DNA of 64,000 nt from Amycolatopsis sp. GM8. Its GTDB lineage: Bacteria > Actinomycetota > Actinomycetes > Mycobacteriales > Pseudonocardiaceae. The position numbers and the translations under genes are program-made. The stretch lies in assembly GCF_021653975.1 (NCBI RefSeq), contig NZ_JAJKFK010000003.1, positions 62,001-126,000 of the forward strand, in the 5' to 3' direction. Of this stretch, positions 9,343-16,965 are shown one piece after another (within the stretch, counting starts at the first letter, position 1; the number at the start of each line of letters is the position of its first letter). The notes beneath the pieces are model-generated. The model searched no databases. It saw nothing but the letters and a program-made list of their open reading frames with translations, and was not told where the DNA came from.

Positions 9343-9756
9343 CTAACCGCCGGTCGTGTTGTGCGCCTTCTCCGCCTCGTACTCCGCCAGTGCCTCGGCG
9401 AGCAAGGGATAGGCGACGAGGGGCACGTGGTAACCCGCGGTCAGTCCGGTGAGCCGGAGTGTCTCCACGATCTGCGCGGGCTCCACACCGGCCCGGAGCG
9501 CTTCGAGCATGTGGAAGCGGCAACCGCCGTGGAAGTGGTCGGCCGCGTCCAAGGCGAGCAGGACGAGCTGACGCACCGGCTCCGACAGCGAGGTGCCGGG
9601 CCCCATCGCGTGCTGATAGCTGGCGTGGAAGTCCAGTAGTGCCTGCGGATCGAAGCGAGCGGCGACGTCGAACGCTTCGGGCATGTGGCCACGATCCGCG
9701 CGGATCGTGGCGAGGACGTCCTCGGCCGAGGGACCGGAGGTGGTCTCCGTGCTCAT
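9343..9756 (-). CDS. Carboxymuconolactone decarboxylase-like protein
   Basis: A 137-residue all-helical protein of the CMD/AhpD fold: MPEAFDVAARFDPQALLDFHA, LSEPVRQLVLLALDAADHFHGGCRFHMLEAL and AGVEPAQIVETLRL. The AhpD redox pair (CxxC then His) is not present; the motif reads HxxCxxH, so peroxidase activity is unlikely. ATG 9756 (MSTETTSGPSAEDVL) is chosen because the longer frame runs back into the upstream gene. It is the last gene of the operon running from 13903, four bases after the dehydroquinase-like gene, and probably acts on the product of that pathway. Confidence 0.8.
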   Translation of the reverse strand: MSTETTSGPSAEDVLATIRADRGHMPEAFDVAARFDPQALLDFHASYQHAMGPGTSLSEPVRQLVLLALDAADHFHGGCRFHMLEALRAGVEPAQIVETLRLTGLTAGYHVPLVAYPLLAEALAEYEAEKAHNTTGG

Positions 9757-9760
9757 CGAC

Positions 9761-10297
9761 CTACTCCGCCTTGGCGCCGAAGAAGGTCTCGTCGTCCAGG
9801 GCGAGCACCAGGGACAGCAAAGCACCCGCGTAGCTGTACTCGCGCATGCCCATGAACTGACCGGACACGAACGGCGTGAAAGTGGACTCGCCCGCGCCGT
9901 AGACCGGGCCGCGCGCGGTCGCGGCGGAGGCCCTGATGTTGGCGAAATGCACCTCGATCACCGGCTTGCCGGTGTCGTAGAGGGCGAACGGGACCGCGTG
10001 ACTGGACGTGGTCAGCCCCGCCGGGTTGACGACGTAACCGTCGACCCGGTCGCTCGACTCGTGGATGTACTCCAGGATGTCGCCCTCGTGGTTCGACATG
10101 AACCGCTCCACCACGACGCCGAGCCGGGCGCCCCAGGCCTGGGCGAATTCGCCGAGCCCTTCCGCGGAGACATTGGGGCCGTACATCCGCTTGTTCCGCC
10201 GAGCGAGATTGGAGACGTTGGGGCCGTCGATCACGGCGATGGTGTAGCGCTGGTCGCTCGTGCGGAGTCCTTCGATGGCAGATGGCGTCGTTGTCAC
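9761..10297 (-). CDS. Type II 3-dehydroquinate dehydratase-like protein with altered active site
   Basis: A 178-residue protein with the flavodoxin-like fold of type II dehydroquinases: IAVIDGPNVSNLARRNKRMYG aligns with the GPNLNxLGxREPxxYG motif, keeping the Arg and Tyr of the active-site lid. SNHEGDILEYIHE, NPAG and EVHFANI are also kept. Compared from memory with AroQ of M. tuberculosis, His81 is Thr (GLTTSS), Asp88 is Phe and Arg112 is Ala, and a glycine-rich insertion follows. GTG 10297 overlaps the preceding stop (GTGA). Its place inside a catabolic operon argues against a shikimate role. It is probably a related hydratase or dehydratase of unknown substrate. Confidence 0.75.
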   Translation of the reverse strand: MTTTPSAIEGLRTSDQRYTIAVIDGPNVSNLARRNKRMYGPNVSAEGLGEFAQAWGARLGVVVERFMSNHEGDILEYIHESSDRVDGYVVNPAGLTTSSHAVPFALYDTGKPVIEVHFANIRASAATARGPVYGAGESTFTPFVSGQFMGMREYSYAGALLSLVLALDDETFFGAKAE

Positions 10298-11265
10298 TGT
10301 GCTGGCTCGCTTTCGTGTGTCGTGTTCGTGCTGGTGGTCCAGGAGAAGGTCAGTGCGTCCGGTGCCCGCGCCGTATCGGGCACGGGGCCGACGTGCCGGA
10401 CGAAGCCCAGGCCGGGCACCCCGGCGCCGTCGAGCCAGTTGGCCGTGTCGACAAGGGCGGCGAGGTCGGTTCCGGTGTCGTAGCCGGCGAGTTCGAGGGC
10501 CTGGGCGGCGTCCTCGGTGCACACCCCGCCACCGCGCTGGCCCGGCATCGCGGGATGGCCACCGCTGCCGGCGAGCGAGACGTCGATGGTGCCGACGCCG
10601 AGGGCGGCGAGTTCGAGGACGTTCGCCACGCCGAGCCCCCGGTTGTCGTGGACCTGGACGGTCAGCGACCCGAGGGGCACATGGCGGGCCGCGGCGTCGA
10701 CCAGCTCGCGGATCTGGGGCGGGGCGGCGTAGCCGACGGAGTCAGCCAGGACCCACTCGCTGATGCCGATGTCGACGAGCCGGCGGGCCAGCGGCTCGAG
10801 CTCCGCCGGGCCGCGCGCGGGCCCGGTGGGGCCGCCCCACGCGAAGATGACGTAGGTGCCCAGGGCGATCCCCAGCTCCGCGGCGACGGCTGCCAAGCGC
10901 TCCAGCACGACGAGCGAGTCGGCGGTGCTGCGCCCGATGTTGGCCCTGGCAAAGGCGTCGTCGGCCGAGAGCAGGAAAGTGGCGGAGTCCGCACCGGCGG
11001 CGGCAGCGGCGCGCAGGCCCCGCTCGTTCCCGATACAACAGCCCAGGGTCAGACCGGGAGCCGCGCGCACCGCGGCGAACACCTCGGCGGCGTCGGCCAG
11101 GCCCGGGATGAGATCGGGACGCACGAACGAGGACAGCTCGAAGTCCCGGATCCCGGCCCGGACGAGCCGTTGCACGAGCTCGATCTTCACCTCGGTCGGC
11201 ACCTGGTGCGCCTGGAAAGTGAGCCGCGGCGCGATCTCGCGCAGCCGGACGGCCGGGCCGCTCAT
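10294..11265 (-). CDS. HMG-CoA lyase-like DRE-TIM protein lacking canonical catalytic residues
   Basis: A 323-residue protein that aligns along its length with hydroxymethylglutaryl-CoA lyase: REIAPRLTFQ, FELSSFVRPDLIPGLADAAEV, VLADSVGYAAP, VQVHDNRGLGVANVL and GGHPAMPGQRGGGVCTED. The usual catalytic and metal residues differ: PRDGLQ reads PRLTFQ (Asp lost), VHCHD reads VQVHD (first His lost), the GGCP cysteine is His, and the Asn of SGN is Gly. Fold and ancestry are clear, but normal HMG-CoA cleavage is doubtful. ATG 11265 overlaps the ligase stop (ATGA), so it is tightly coupled to the acyl-CoA ligase and the dehydroquinase-like gene. Confidence 0.8.
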   Translation of the reverse strand: MSGPAVRLREIAPRLTFQAHQVPTEVKIELVQRLVRAGIRDFELSSFVRPDLIPGLADAAEVFAAVRAAPGLTLGCCIGNERGLRAAAAAGADSATFLLSADDAFARANIGRSTADSLVVLERLAAVAAELGIALGTYVIFAWGGPTGPARGPAELEPLARRLVDIGISEWVLADSVGYAAPPQIRELVDAAARHVPLGSLTVQVHDNRGLGVANVLELAALGVGTIDVSLAGSGGHPAMPGQRGGGVCTEDAAQALELAGYDTGTDLAALVDTANWLDGAGVPGLGFVRHVGPVPDTARAPDALTFSWTTSTNTTHESEPAQ

Positions 11266-12872
11266 CGGTGCCGGGTCGGGGTCAGGCCCGCGGCTTCGGC
11301 GTCCCACGCGTCATCGGTGAGCCCGGCCTCCCGCAGCACCGCCTTACGGATCTTGCCGGTGGGGGTCGCGGGAAACTCTCCGACGAGGCGGTAGTAGCGA
11401 GGCACCATGAAGTACGGCATGGCCCGGTCGCAGTGTGCGAAGAGATCCTTCAGGTCGAGTTCGGCGCCCTCGGCGACCTGGATGACGGCCATCACCTCCT
11501 GCTCGCCGAGATCGGAGGCGACCCCGATCGCGGCGGCCTCGGCCACGGCGGGATGGGCCAGCAGGACGGCCTCGACCTCCTGGGACGACACGTTCTCGCC
11601 GCGGCGGCGCAGCGCGTCCTTCTTGCGGTCGACGAAGTAGAAGTAGCCGTCCTCGTCGGTGAAGCCGAGGTCTCCGGTGTGCCACCACAGGTCGCGGGAG
11701 TTCTCCAGGGTGGCCTCGGGCTGGTGGTAGTACCCGGACAGCATGATGTGCGGGACGCGGGGCCGGTACACGATCTCCCCGACCTGCCCGGGTGCGACCG
11801 GGAAGCCCAGGTCGTCGTGCACCTCCAGGATGGTCGTGGCGGACGGGACGCCCATGGAGCCGATCTTGCGCCGCTGGATGGGGTTCCAGACGATCGTCTT
11901 GATCTCGGTCAGGCCGTAGCCCTCCACGACGTGCACCCCGAAGCGTTCCTCGACCGCGGTCAGCACCGGGGCCGGGGCGGGCGCGGCGAAGACCTTGTGG
12001 GCGGGATGGTCCCGGTCGCGGTCCGACGGCGGCTGGGCGAGCAGCATCGGCAGGACCGAACCGAGGGCGTTGAACTGGCTGACCTCGTGGCGGCGGATCT
12101 CGTCCCAGAACCGGCTCGCACTGAACCGCCGGCCGAGCACGATGGTGGCGCCCGCGACGATGGCGTGCAAGGAAATGTTGAACTTCGCGGCCCCGTGGAA
12201 CAGCGGCAGACAGGTGTAGAGCCGTTCGTCCGCAGTGGTCTCCATGGCCACCGCGAACTCGTGCGCGGCGACCACGGGCATCAGCGTCGGGTAGACCGCG
12301 CCCTTGCTGCGGCCGGTGGTCCCAGAGGTCAGCATGATGCCCACCGGGTCGTCCAGGCCGACCTCGGGGAACGACGTCGACTCATCGCCCCGGGCGAGCA
12401 TGGCTTGCCAGGTGAGGATCTCGACACCGGGCAGCGACACACCGGCCGGGACCGTGTCGGCCAGCAGCACGATCGTCCGCAGCGCGTGGGGTCGTTCCGG
12501 CAGCGCGGCGACCAGGTCGAGCAGCCCGGGCTCGGTGAGCAGGACCTGCACATCGGTGTGGCCGAGCGCGTGTTCGAGGAAGGCACCCTTGTAGGCGGTG
12601 TTCACCGGGACCTCGACGAGGCCCGCGCGGGCGATCCCGAAGAAGGCGACGAGGACCTCGACGCGGTTGGGCAGGAACACCCCGACCGACGTGCCGGGGG
12701 CCGCTCCGAGGCCGAGCAGACCCCGTGCCACCGCGGACGCCGACGCGTCCAGTTCGGCGTAACTGAGCTGCTCGTCTTCGAACACCAGGGCCGGTTTGCC
12801 GGGGGTGCGGCCGGCACGGTCGGCGAGCAGTCCGCCGACCGTGCCGCCGCCCAGCGATTGCAGGTCGAGCAC
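11262..12872 (-). CDS. AMP-dependent acyl-CoA ligase
   Basis: A 536-residue ANL-superfamily ligase that makes acyl-CoA from an acid, ATP and CoA. Motifs in order: LTSGTTGRSKGA (P-loop), VVEGYGLTEIK (A5), WWHTGDLGFTDEDGYFYFVDRKKD (A7/A8 hinge) and PTGKIRK with the catalytic Lys. The open frame continues to 13214, but GTG 12872 (VLDLQSLGGG) has an AAGGAG ribosome site and lies two bases behind the preceding stop. It stands between the SsuD-like monooxygenase and the HMG-CoA-lyase-like gene and presumably activates the pathway acid. Related to ligases for medium-chain or branched acids; the substrate is unknown. Confidence 0.88.
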   Translation of the reverse strand: MLDLQSLGGGTVGGLLADRAGRTPGKPALVFEDEQLSYAELDASASAVARGLLGLGAAPGTSVGVFLPNRVEVLVAFFGIARAGLVEVPVNTAYKGAFLEHALGHTDVQVLLTEPGLLDLVAALPERPHALRTIVLLADTVPAGVSLPGVEILTWQAMLARGDESTSFPEVGLDDPVGIMLTSGTTGRSKGAVYPTLMPVVAAHEFAVAMETTADERLYTCLPLFHGAAKFNISLHAIVAGATIVLGRRFSASRFWDEIRRHEVSQFNALGSVLPMLLAQPPSDRDRDHPAHKVFAAPAPAPVLTAVEERFGVHVVEGYGLTEIKTIVWNPIQRRKIGSMGVPSATTILEVHDDLGFPVAPGQVGEIVYRPRVPHIMLSGYYHQPEATLENSRDLWWHTGDLGFTDEDGYFYFVDRKKDALRRRGENVSSQEVEAVLLAHPAVAEAAAIGVASDLGEQEVMAVIQVAEGAELDLKDLFAHCDRAMPYFMVPRYYRLVGEFPATPTGKIRKAVLREAGLTDDAWDAEAAGLTPTRHR

Positions 12873-12874
12873 GG

Positions 12875-13903
12875 TCAAAGCTCCTTCTTGGCGCGCAACA
12901 GGAAGTTCTCCAGGCCAGGATCCCAGGCGGCCTCGGCCCCCGTCGTGACAAGGAAGGTGCCGATCCCCAGTTCGTGGTAGGTGCCGAGGGTGTCCAGGAT
13001 CTGCTCCTCGGTCCCGACCAGCGCCTGGGAGTTGGCGAACCCACCCAGCAGCTTGGTCAGCCCGGTCCAGAAACAGGTGTCGTGGAGCTCCTCGTCGGTC
13101 AGCGCCAACGCCCGCTGCCGCCCGACGGAGTTGTCGGTCGCCGAGGAGCGCAGGAAGGTGTGGTCGCCCTGGGCCGCGGCGATCTGCTGCTCGACCGCGC
13201 GGGCCTTCGCCCACGCCTCGTCCTCGGTGTCCCCGATGAACAGCCGCAGGCTCAGCGAGAAGTCCATCGGCCGGCCGTAGCCGTCCGCGGCGGCCCGTAC
13301 CCGCGAGATGCGCTCTCGCGTGCCGGCGAACGGCTCCCCCCAGAGCATGTAGAGGTCGGCGTGCCGGGCACCGAAGTCCACGGCGGCGTCACTCTCGCCG
13401 CCCATGAAGATCGGGACCTGGCCCTGGACCGGGCGGGTCAGGATCTTGACGCTCTCCGCGGAGTAGAAGCGGCCCTCGTGATCGAACGACGTCGGCTCGG
13501 TCCAGGTCCGGCGGACGAGATCCAGGTACTCGATCGCGCGCTCGTAGCGCTCCGATTTCGGGGTGTGGTCGCTCTCGCGGTGCAGGTCCTTGTCCGAGCC
13601 CCCCACCACGACGTTGATCGCCAATCGCCCGCGTGCCAGCACATCCAGGGTGGCGAAGTACCGGGCCGCCGCGGTCGGGGCCATCACGCCGGGGCGGTGG
13701 GCCACGATCGGCGAGAACTTCTCGGTCATCGCCAGCATGTAGGGCGCGGTCGCGTGGTTGTGCGGCCAGATCGACGAGTACCCCACGAGCACCCGATCGA
13801 TCGCCTCCGATGCGTCGAGCTCACGCACCCGCTCGGCGAGCCGGGCGGTCTCGGTCTCGCCCGGTTCGAGCGGCTGGAGCCCCGTGAAGAAGTCGACCAT
13901 CAC
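12875..13903 (-). CDS. SsuD-like FMNH2-dependent monooxygenase (LLM class)
   Basis: A 342-residue luciferase-like monooxygenase close to alkanesulfonate monooxygenases: FSPIVAHRPGVMAPTAAARYFATLDVLARGRLAINVVVGG is diagnostic, followed by SERYERAIEYLDLVRRTW and QVPIFMGGESDAAVDFGARHADLY. Such enzymes use reduced flavin from a partner reductase to oxidise or cleave C-S, C-N or C-C bonds. No flavin reductase gene is adjacent. It is the first gene of a compact operon continuing with the acyl-CoA ligase and lies 29 bp downstream of a candidate MarR site. Confidence 0.87.
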   Translation of the reverse strand: MMVDFFTGLQPLEPGETETARLAERVRELDASEAIDRVLVGYSSIWPHNHATAPYMLAMTEKFSPIVAHRPGVMAPTAAARYFATLDVLARGRLAINVVVGGSDKDLHRESDHTPKSERYERAIEYLDLVRRTWTEPTSFDHEGRFYSAESVKILTRPVQGQVPIFMGGESDAAVDFGARHADLYMLWGEPFAGTRERISRVRAAADGYGRPMDFSLSLRLFIGDTEDEAWAKARAVEQQIAAAQGDHTFLRSSATDNSVGRQRALALTDEELHDTCFWTGLTKLLGGFANSQALVGTEEQILDTLGTYHELGIGTFLVTTGAEAAWDPGLENFLLRAKKEL

Positions 13904-13931
13904 TCACTCTCCTCTATCAGTATGCTTGCAT

Positions 13932-13951
13932 CATATAAGCATGCTGGCTAT
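13932..13951. promoter_or_regulatory. Candidate MarR operator upstream of the LLM operon
   Basis: The sequence CATATAAGCATGCTGGCTAT matches the site at 14981-15000 in 14 of 20 positions and the palindrome at 16879-16898 in 13 of 20, sharing AAGCATGCT. It lies just before the 13903 start and slightly overlaps the 3' end of the dehydrogenase gene, which suggests the LLM operon has its own regulated promoter. Confidence 0.5.
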
Positions 13952-14967
13952 TTCCCCAGTGTGATCTGCCGGAGGATCTCCACCACGGGCGCGGTGACCT
14001 CGATCGTTCCGCGACGGAGGGTCTCCTCCCGCAGGGCCGCCGAGCGGTCGAAGGGAACCCGGACCGCCCCTCCGCCCTCGACGGGACGGGTCGCGCGGAC
14101 GGATTGGGCGAAATCGGCCGCCCTGGCGCGGAAATCGGCCGCGTCACCGAGCGTCGACGGGTCGACGATGACGGCCAGGAACCCGCAGTCGGAGGCGCCG
14201 ACCGGGGTCGCCGAAGCGCCGGAGAGCATGCCCAGCAAGTGGACGACGAGGGCGAGCCCGGAACCCTTGTGCCCACCCCACACAGTGAAGGCGCCTTGCA
14301 GGGCTGCGGCGGCGTCGGTGGTCGGCCGGCCCTCGGGGTCGTAAGCCCTCCCCTCGGGCAGCGGCTCGCCGAGCCGCGCCGCCAGGGTGACCTCGGCGTG
14401 CGTGATGGACGAGGTGCCGATGTCCCAGATCAGCGGGCCGCCGGCGGTCGGGAACCCGAACGCGATCGGGTTGGTGCTGAACCGGGATTCGGTGCCGCCG
14501 TACGGCGCGACGAGGGCGGGGCCACTGCCCGCGATCATGCCGACGAACCCGGCGTCGATGACGCGCTCGAGGTAGTACGAGAACATCCCCGTGTACCAAG
14601 TCTGGCGGGCGCTGACCACGGCCATGCCCTGGGCCCGCGCCTTCTCCAGGCCGAGCTCCATCGCGCGGACCGCGACGAGGTAGCCGACCTGGTCCCCACC
14701 GTCCAGCGCCGCCGACACCGGGGTCTCCCGCTCGACCCGGATCGGCTGCGGTGGCGCGGTGGCGCGGATCCGCTCGATGATCGACACGGCGCGGGCCAGC
14801 CCGGCATAGGACAGTCCGCGCAGCTCGCAGTCCATCAGGTGGTCCGCGATGATCGCGGCCTCATCTGCGGTGTAGCCGACGGCGACCAGCGCCTCGGTCA
14901 CGATGCGGAGGGCGTCGCCGAGGGTCAGGCTGACCGTCGCCGCGGAGGTGGTGGTCGAACCAGGCAT
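13948..14967 (-). CDS. Malate/L-lactate dehydrogenase family oxidoreductase
   Basis: A 339-residue NAD(P)-dependent 2-hydroxyacid/2-ketoacid oxidoreductase of the Ldh_2 family (malate, lactate, ureidoglycolate, sulfolactate and diketogulonate enzymes). Family features: the N-terminal helix LRIVTEALVAVGYTADEAAIIADHL, YGGTESRFSTNPIAFGFPT, IWDIGTSSITHAEV and WGGHKGSGLALVVHLLGML with the conserved GGHKG. ATG 14967 has a strong GGAGG site; the longer frame up to 16089 is an artefact of GC-rich DNA and runs through other genes. It is divergent from the MarR gene. The specific hydroxy-acid cannot be read. Confidence 0.86.
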   Translation of the reverse strand: MPGSTTTSAATVSLTLGDALRIVTEALVAVGYTADEAAIIADHLMDCELRGLSYAGLARAVSIIERIRATAPPQPIRVERETPVSAALDGGDQVGYLVAVRAMELGLEKARAQGMAVVSARQTWYTGMFSYYLERVIDAGFVGMIAGSGPALVAPYGGTESRFSTNPIAFGFPTAGGPLIWDIGTSSITHAEVTLAARLGEPLPEGRAYDPEGRPTTDAAAALQGAFTVWGGHKGSGLALVVHLLGMLSGASATPVGASDCGFLAVIVDPSTLGDAADFRARAADFAQSVRATRPVEGGGAVRVPFDRSAALREETLRRGTIEVTAPVVEILRQITLGK

Positions 14968-14980
14968 GTCAGAACCTCCA

Positions 14981-15000
14981 GGTGTAAGGATGCTGTCTAA
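14981..15000. promoter_or_regulatory. Candidate MarR operator in the dehydrogenase/MarR divergent promoter
   Basis: The 42-bp gap between the divergent starts holds GGTGTAAGGATGCTGTCTAA, related to the sites at 13932 and 16879 through AAG(C/G)ATGCT. A MarR protein repressing itself and its divergent neighbour from one site is the standard arrangement of the family. The palindrome is imperfect. Confidence 0.45.
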
Positions 15001-15009
15001 GCTTGGGGC

Positions 15010-15477
15010 GTGGATATTGCTGCGGGCCAGTCGGACTACCTCACCGATGCGGTCGTCCGCCTCGAACGTGCGGTGGCGAACATCGGGGCGATGCGACTCA
15101 AACCGTGGCGGATGACGCTGTCGGGTTACGCCGCACTCAAGATCCTGGAGCGGCAACCCAATCTGTCGCTGGCCCAGCTGTCCCGGCGCTGCTTCGTGAA
15201 GCCCCAGACGATGACCAGGATCGTCGCCGAACTGGAGCGCCGGGAATGGGTGGACCGGAGCCCGCACCCGGAGAGCGACCGAGCCATCTCGCTGGCCCTG
15301 ACCCCCGCGGGCCGGGCCAGCCTCGGTGAGATGGCGGCCGAGGTCGACAAGATCGAGTCGACCCTCGGCGGCATGCTCGATCCCGGCCAGTTCCCCGAAC
15401 TGGTCGCCACCCTCCGGCGATGCGCCGTCGCGGTCGAGGCCGAGATCAAGCATGCGCGCCAAGCGAACCGGCACTGA
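15010..15477 (+). CDS. MarR family transcriptional regulator
   Basis: A 155-residue MarR-type winged helix protein. The DNA-binding part is LSGYAALKILERQPNLSLAQLSRRCFVKPQTMTRIVAELERREWVDRSPHPESDRAI with the wing SLALTPAGRASL; the flanking helices form the dimer. GTG 15010 gives the expected N-terminus (MDIAAGQSDYLTDAVVRLERAV). No clear ribosome site precedes it, and the leader may be very short. It lies between the two transcription units it probably controls, as suggested by the shared motif in three promoter regions. MarR proteins usually respond to phenolic or carboxylic compounds. Confidence 0.9.
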   Translation: MDIAAGQSDYLTDAVVRLERAVANIGAMRLKPWRMTLSGYAALKILERQPNLSLAQLSRRCFVKPQTMTRIVAELERREWVDRSPHPESDRAISLALTPAGRASLGEMAAEVDKIESTLGGMLDPGQFPELVATLRRCAVAVEAEIKHARQANRH

Positions 15478-15482
15478 ACGAC

Positions 15483-16796
15483 TCAGGCCGGCTCGGGTGC
15501 GACCGGCGTGGCCCGCTCCGGGGTTCGGGGCGCCAGCACGGTGCGCAGGCCGAGGGCGGTGATCCCGCTCAGCACGGCGGAGCCCATGAGCACGAACGCG
15601 CCGGCGCGGTTGTCCCCCGTCGCCTGGACCAGCCATTGGGTCAGGTAGATGATCGATCCACCGAAGATGGCGACGGCCACGTTGAAGGCCACCGAAACGC
15701 CGGTGCCGCGCGCGTGCACGGGGAACAGTTCGATGTAGGTGATCGGGGCCATCCCGGAATAGAACGACGGCCCGGCGGCCAGCAGTACCGCGCAGACGGC
15801 GAGCAGCCAGGGGTTCGACGCCGCCGTCAGCCCGGCCATCAGCGGATAGGACGCGACGAGGATGATCGCCGTCGCGATGAGCAGCGCCGGGCGGCGCCCG
15901 ATCCGGTCCGACAGGCGGCCGCCCGCGACGACGAGCCCGATGCCGACGGCCAGCGCGCACCCGACCACGGCCGTCGCCGTCACGGCCGAGAAGTGCAGCT
16001 GGATGATCAGGTTCTGCACGTAGGTGAAGGCCAGGTAGAAACCGACGGCGTGGGTGGCGGCCACCCCGACCAGCAGCGCGAAGCGCCACAGCCGCCGGTC
16101 GACCGGCGTCCGTTCCCGCGCGTTGTCCCGGACCTCGACGAACTCCGGGGTTTCGCCCAGCCGGCCCCGCAGGTAGAGCCCGATCGCGCCCAGCGGGAGC
16201 GCCAGCAGGAAGGGCACCCGCCAGCCCCAGGACAGCATCGCCGCGGGGCTCAGCGAGAGGTTCAGCCCCACCACGACGAACGCGCCGATGAGGAGGCCGG
16301 CGAGGCTGCCCATCTGGACCCGGCTGGACATCTCCCCCTTGCGGTCCGCGGGCGCGAATTCGGCGGCGTAGATGATCGCGGTGCCGTACTCCCCGCCCGC
16401 CGCGAGCCCCTGCAGCATGCGCAGGACGACCAGCAGGATGGGCGCGGCGATCCCGATCGTCTTCGCTGTGGGCAGCAGGCCGATCAGCGTGCTGACCGTC
16501 GCCATGCCGATCAGCGTCAGCACCAGGGCGGGCTTGCGGCCGAGCCGGTCCGACGCCGGCCCGAACAGCAGCGCGCCGACCGGCCGGATGACGAACGCGG
16601 CGCCGAACACCGCGAACGCCGAGAGCAACGCGACGCCCGGGGTGGCGTTGGGGAAGAAGTTCTTCGCTATCACGGAGGCCACGAACCCGTACACCGCGTA
16701 GTCGTAGTTCTCGACGGTGTTGCCGATCGCGGCGGCCAGCGTGGCGCGGCGCAGAGTGCCCGCACTTACAGATTCTGCTTCGGATAGTGCCGTCAT
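15483..16796 (-). CDS. MFS transporter, metabolite:H+ symporter (MHS) type
   Basis: A 437-residue twelve-helix transporter of the MHS group, which imports organic acids such as shikimate, alpha-ketoglutarate, citrate or phthalate-type compounds. Signatures: AAIGNTVENYDYAVYGFVASVIAKNFFP in helix 1, LFGPASDRLGRKPAL in loop 2-3, QGLAAGGEYGTAIIYAAEFAP in helix 4 and GGRLSDRIGRRPAL in loop 8-9. It is convergent with MarR (five-base gap) and divergent from the SnoaL-like gene across a palindromic operator. It probably imports the substrate of the neighbouring operon. Confidence 0.9.
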   Translation of the reverse strand: MTALSEAESVSAGTLRRATLAAAIGNTVENYDYAVYGFVASVIAKNFFPNATPGVALLSAFAVFGAAFVIRPVGALLFGPASDRLGRKPALVLTLIGMATVSTLIGLLPTAKTIGIAAPILLVVLRMLQGLAAGGEYGTAIIYAAEFAPADRKGEMSSRVQMGSLAGLLIGAFVVVGLNLSLSPAAMLSWGWRVPFLLALPLGAIGLYLRGRLGETPEFVEVRDNARERTPVDRRLWRFALLVGVAATHAVGFYLAFTYVQNLIIQLHFSAVTATAVVGCALAVGIGLVVAGGRLSDRIGRRPALLIATAIILVASYPLMAGLTAASNPWLLAVCAVLLAAGPSFYSGMAPITYIELFPVHARGTGVSVAFNVAVAIFGGSIIYLTQWLVQATGDNRAGAFVLMGSAVLSGITALGLRTVLAPRTPERATPVAPEPA

Positions 16797-16878
16797 GGCG
16801 ACCTCTCCTTCGAGGCGATGAGGCAGGCGGTGTGTGTTAACCGCAGGTCACCGAGACGCTAACCGAGCAGGTGCCCGG

Positions 16879-16898
16879 ATTGCAAGCATGCTTGTAAT
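16879..16898. promoter_or_regulatory. 20-bp near-perfect palindrome, candidate MarR operator
   Basis: ATTGCAAGCATGCTTGTAAT is an inverted repeat with one mismatched pair (core CAAGCATGCTTG is perfect). It lies between the divergent transporter (16796) and SnoaL-like (16966) genes. The core AAGCATGCT recurs at 13932 and 14981, so the same regulator is expected at all three. Confidence 0.65.
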
Positions 16899-16965
16899 GT
16901 GTTCGGTAGCTGAGTTAACGTCGTGATCCGGTCCGCCCGGGACCGCGAGGGAAGGAGAACACTCG

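Noticed and set aside
14968-16089. N-terminal extension of the malate/lactate dehydrogenase
   Set aside because: It crosses the MarR gene and part of the transporter; a strong ribosome site supports ATG 14967.
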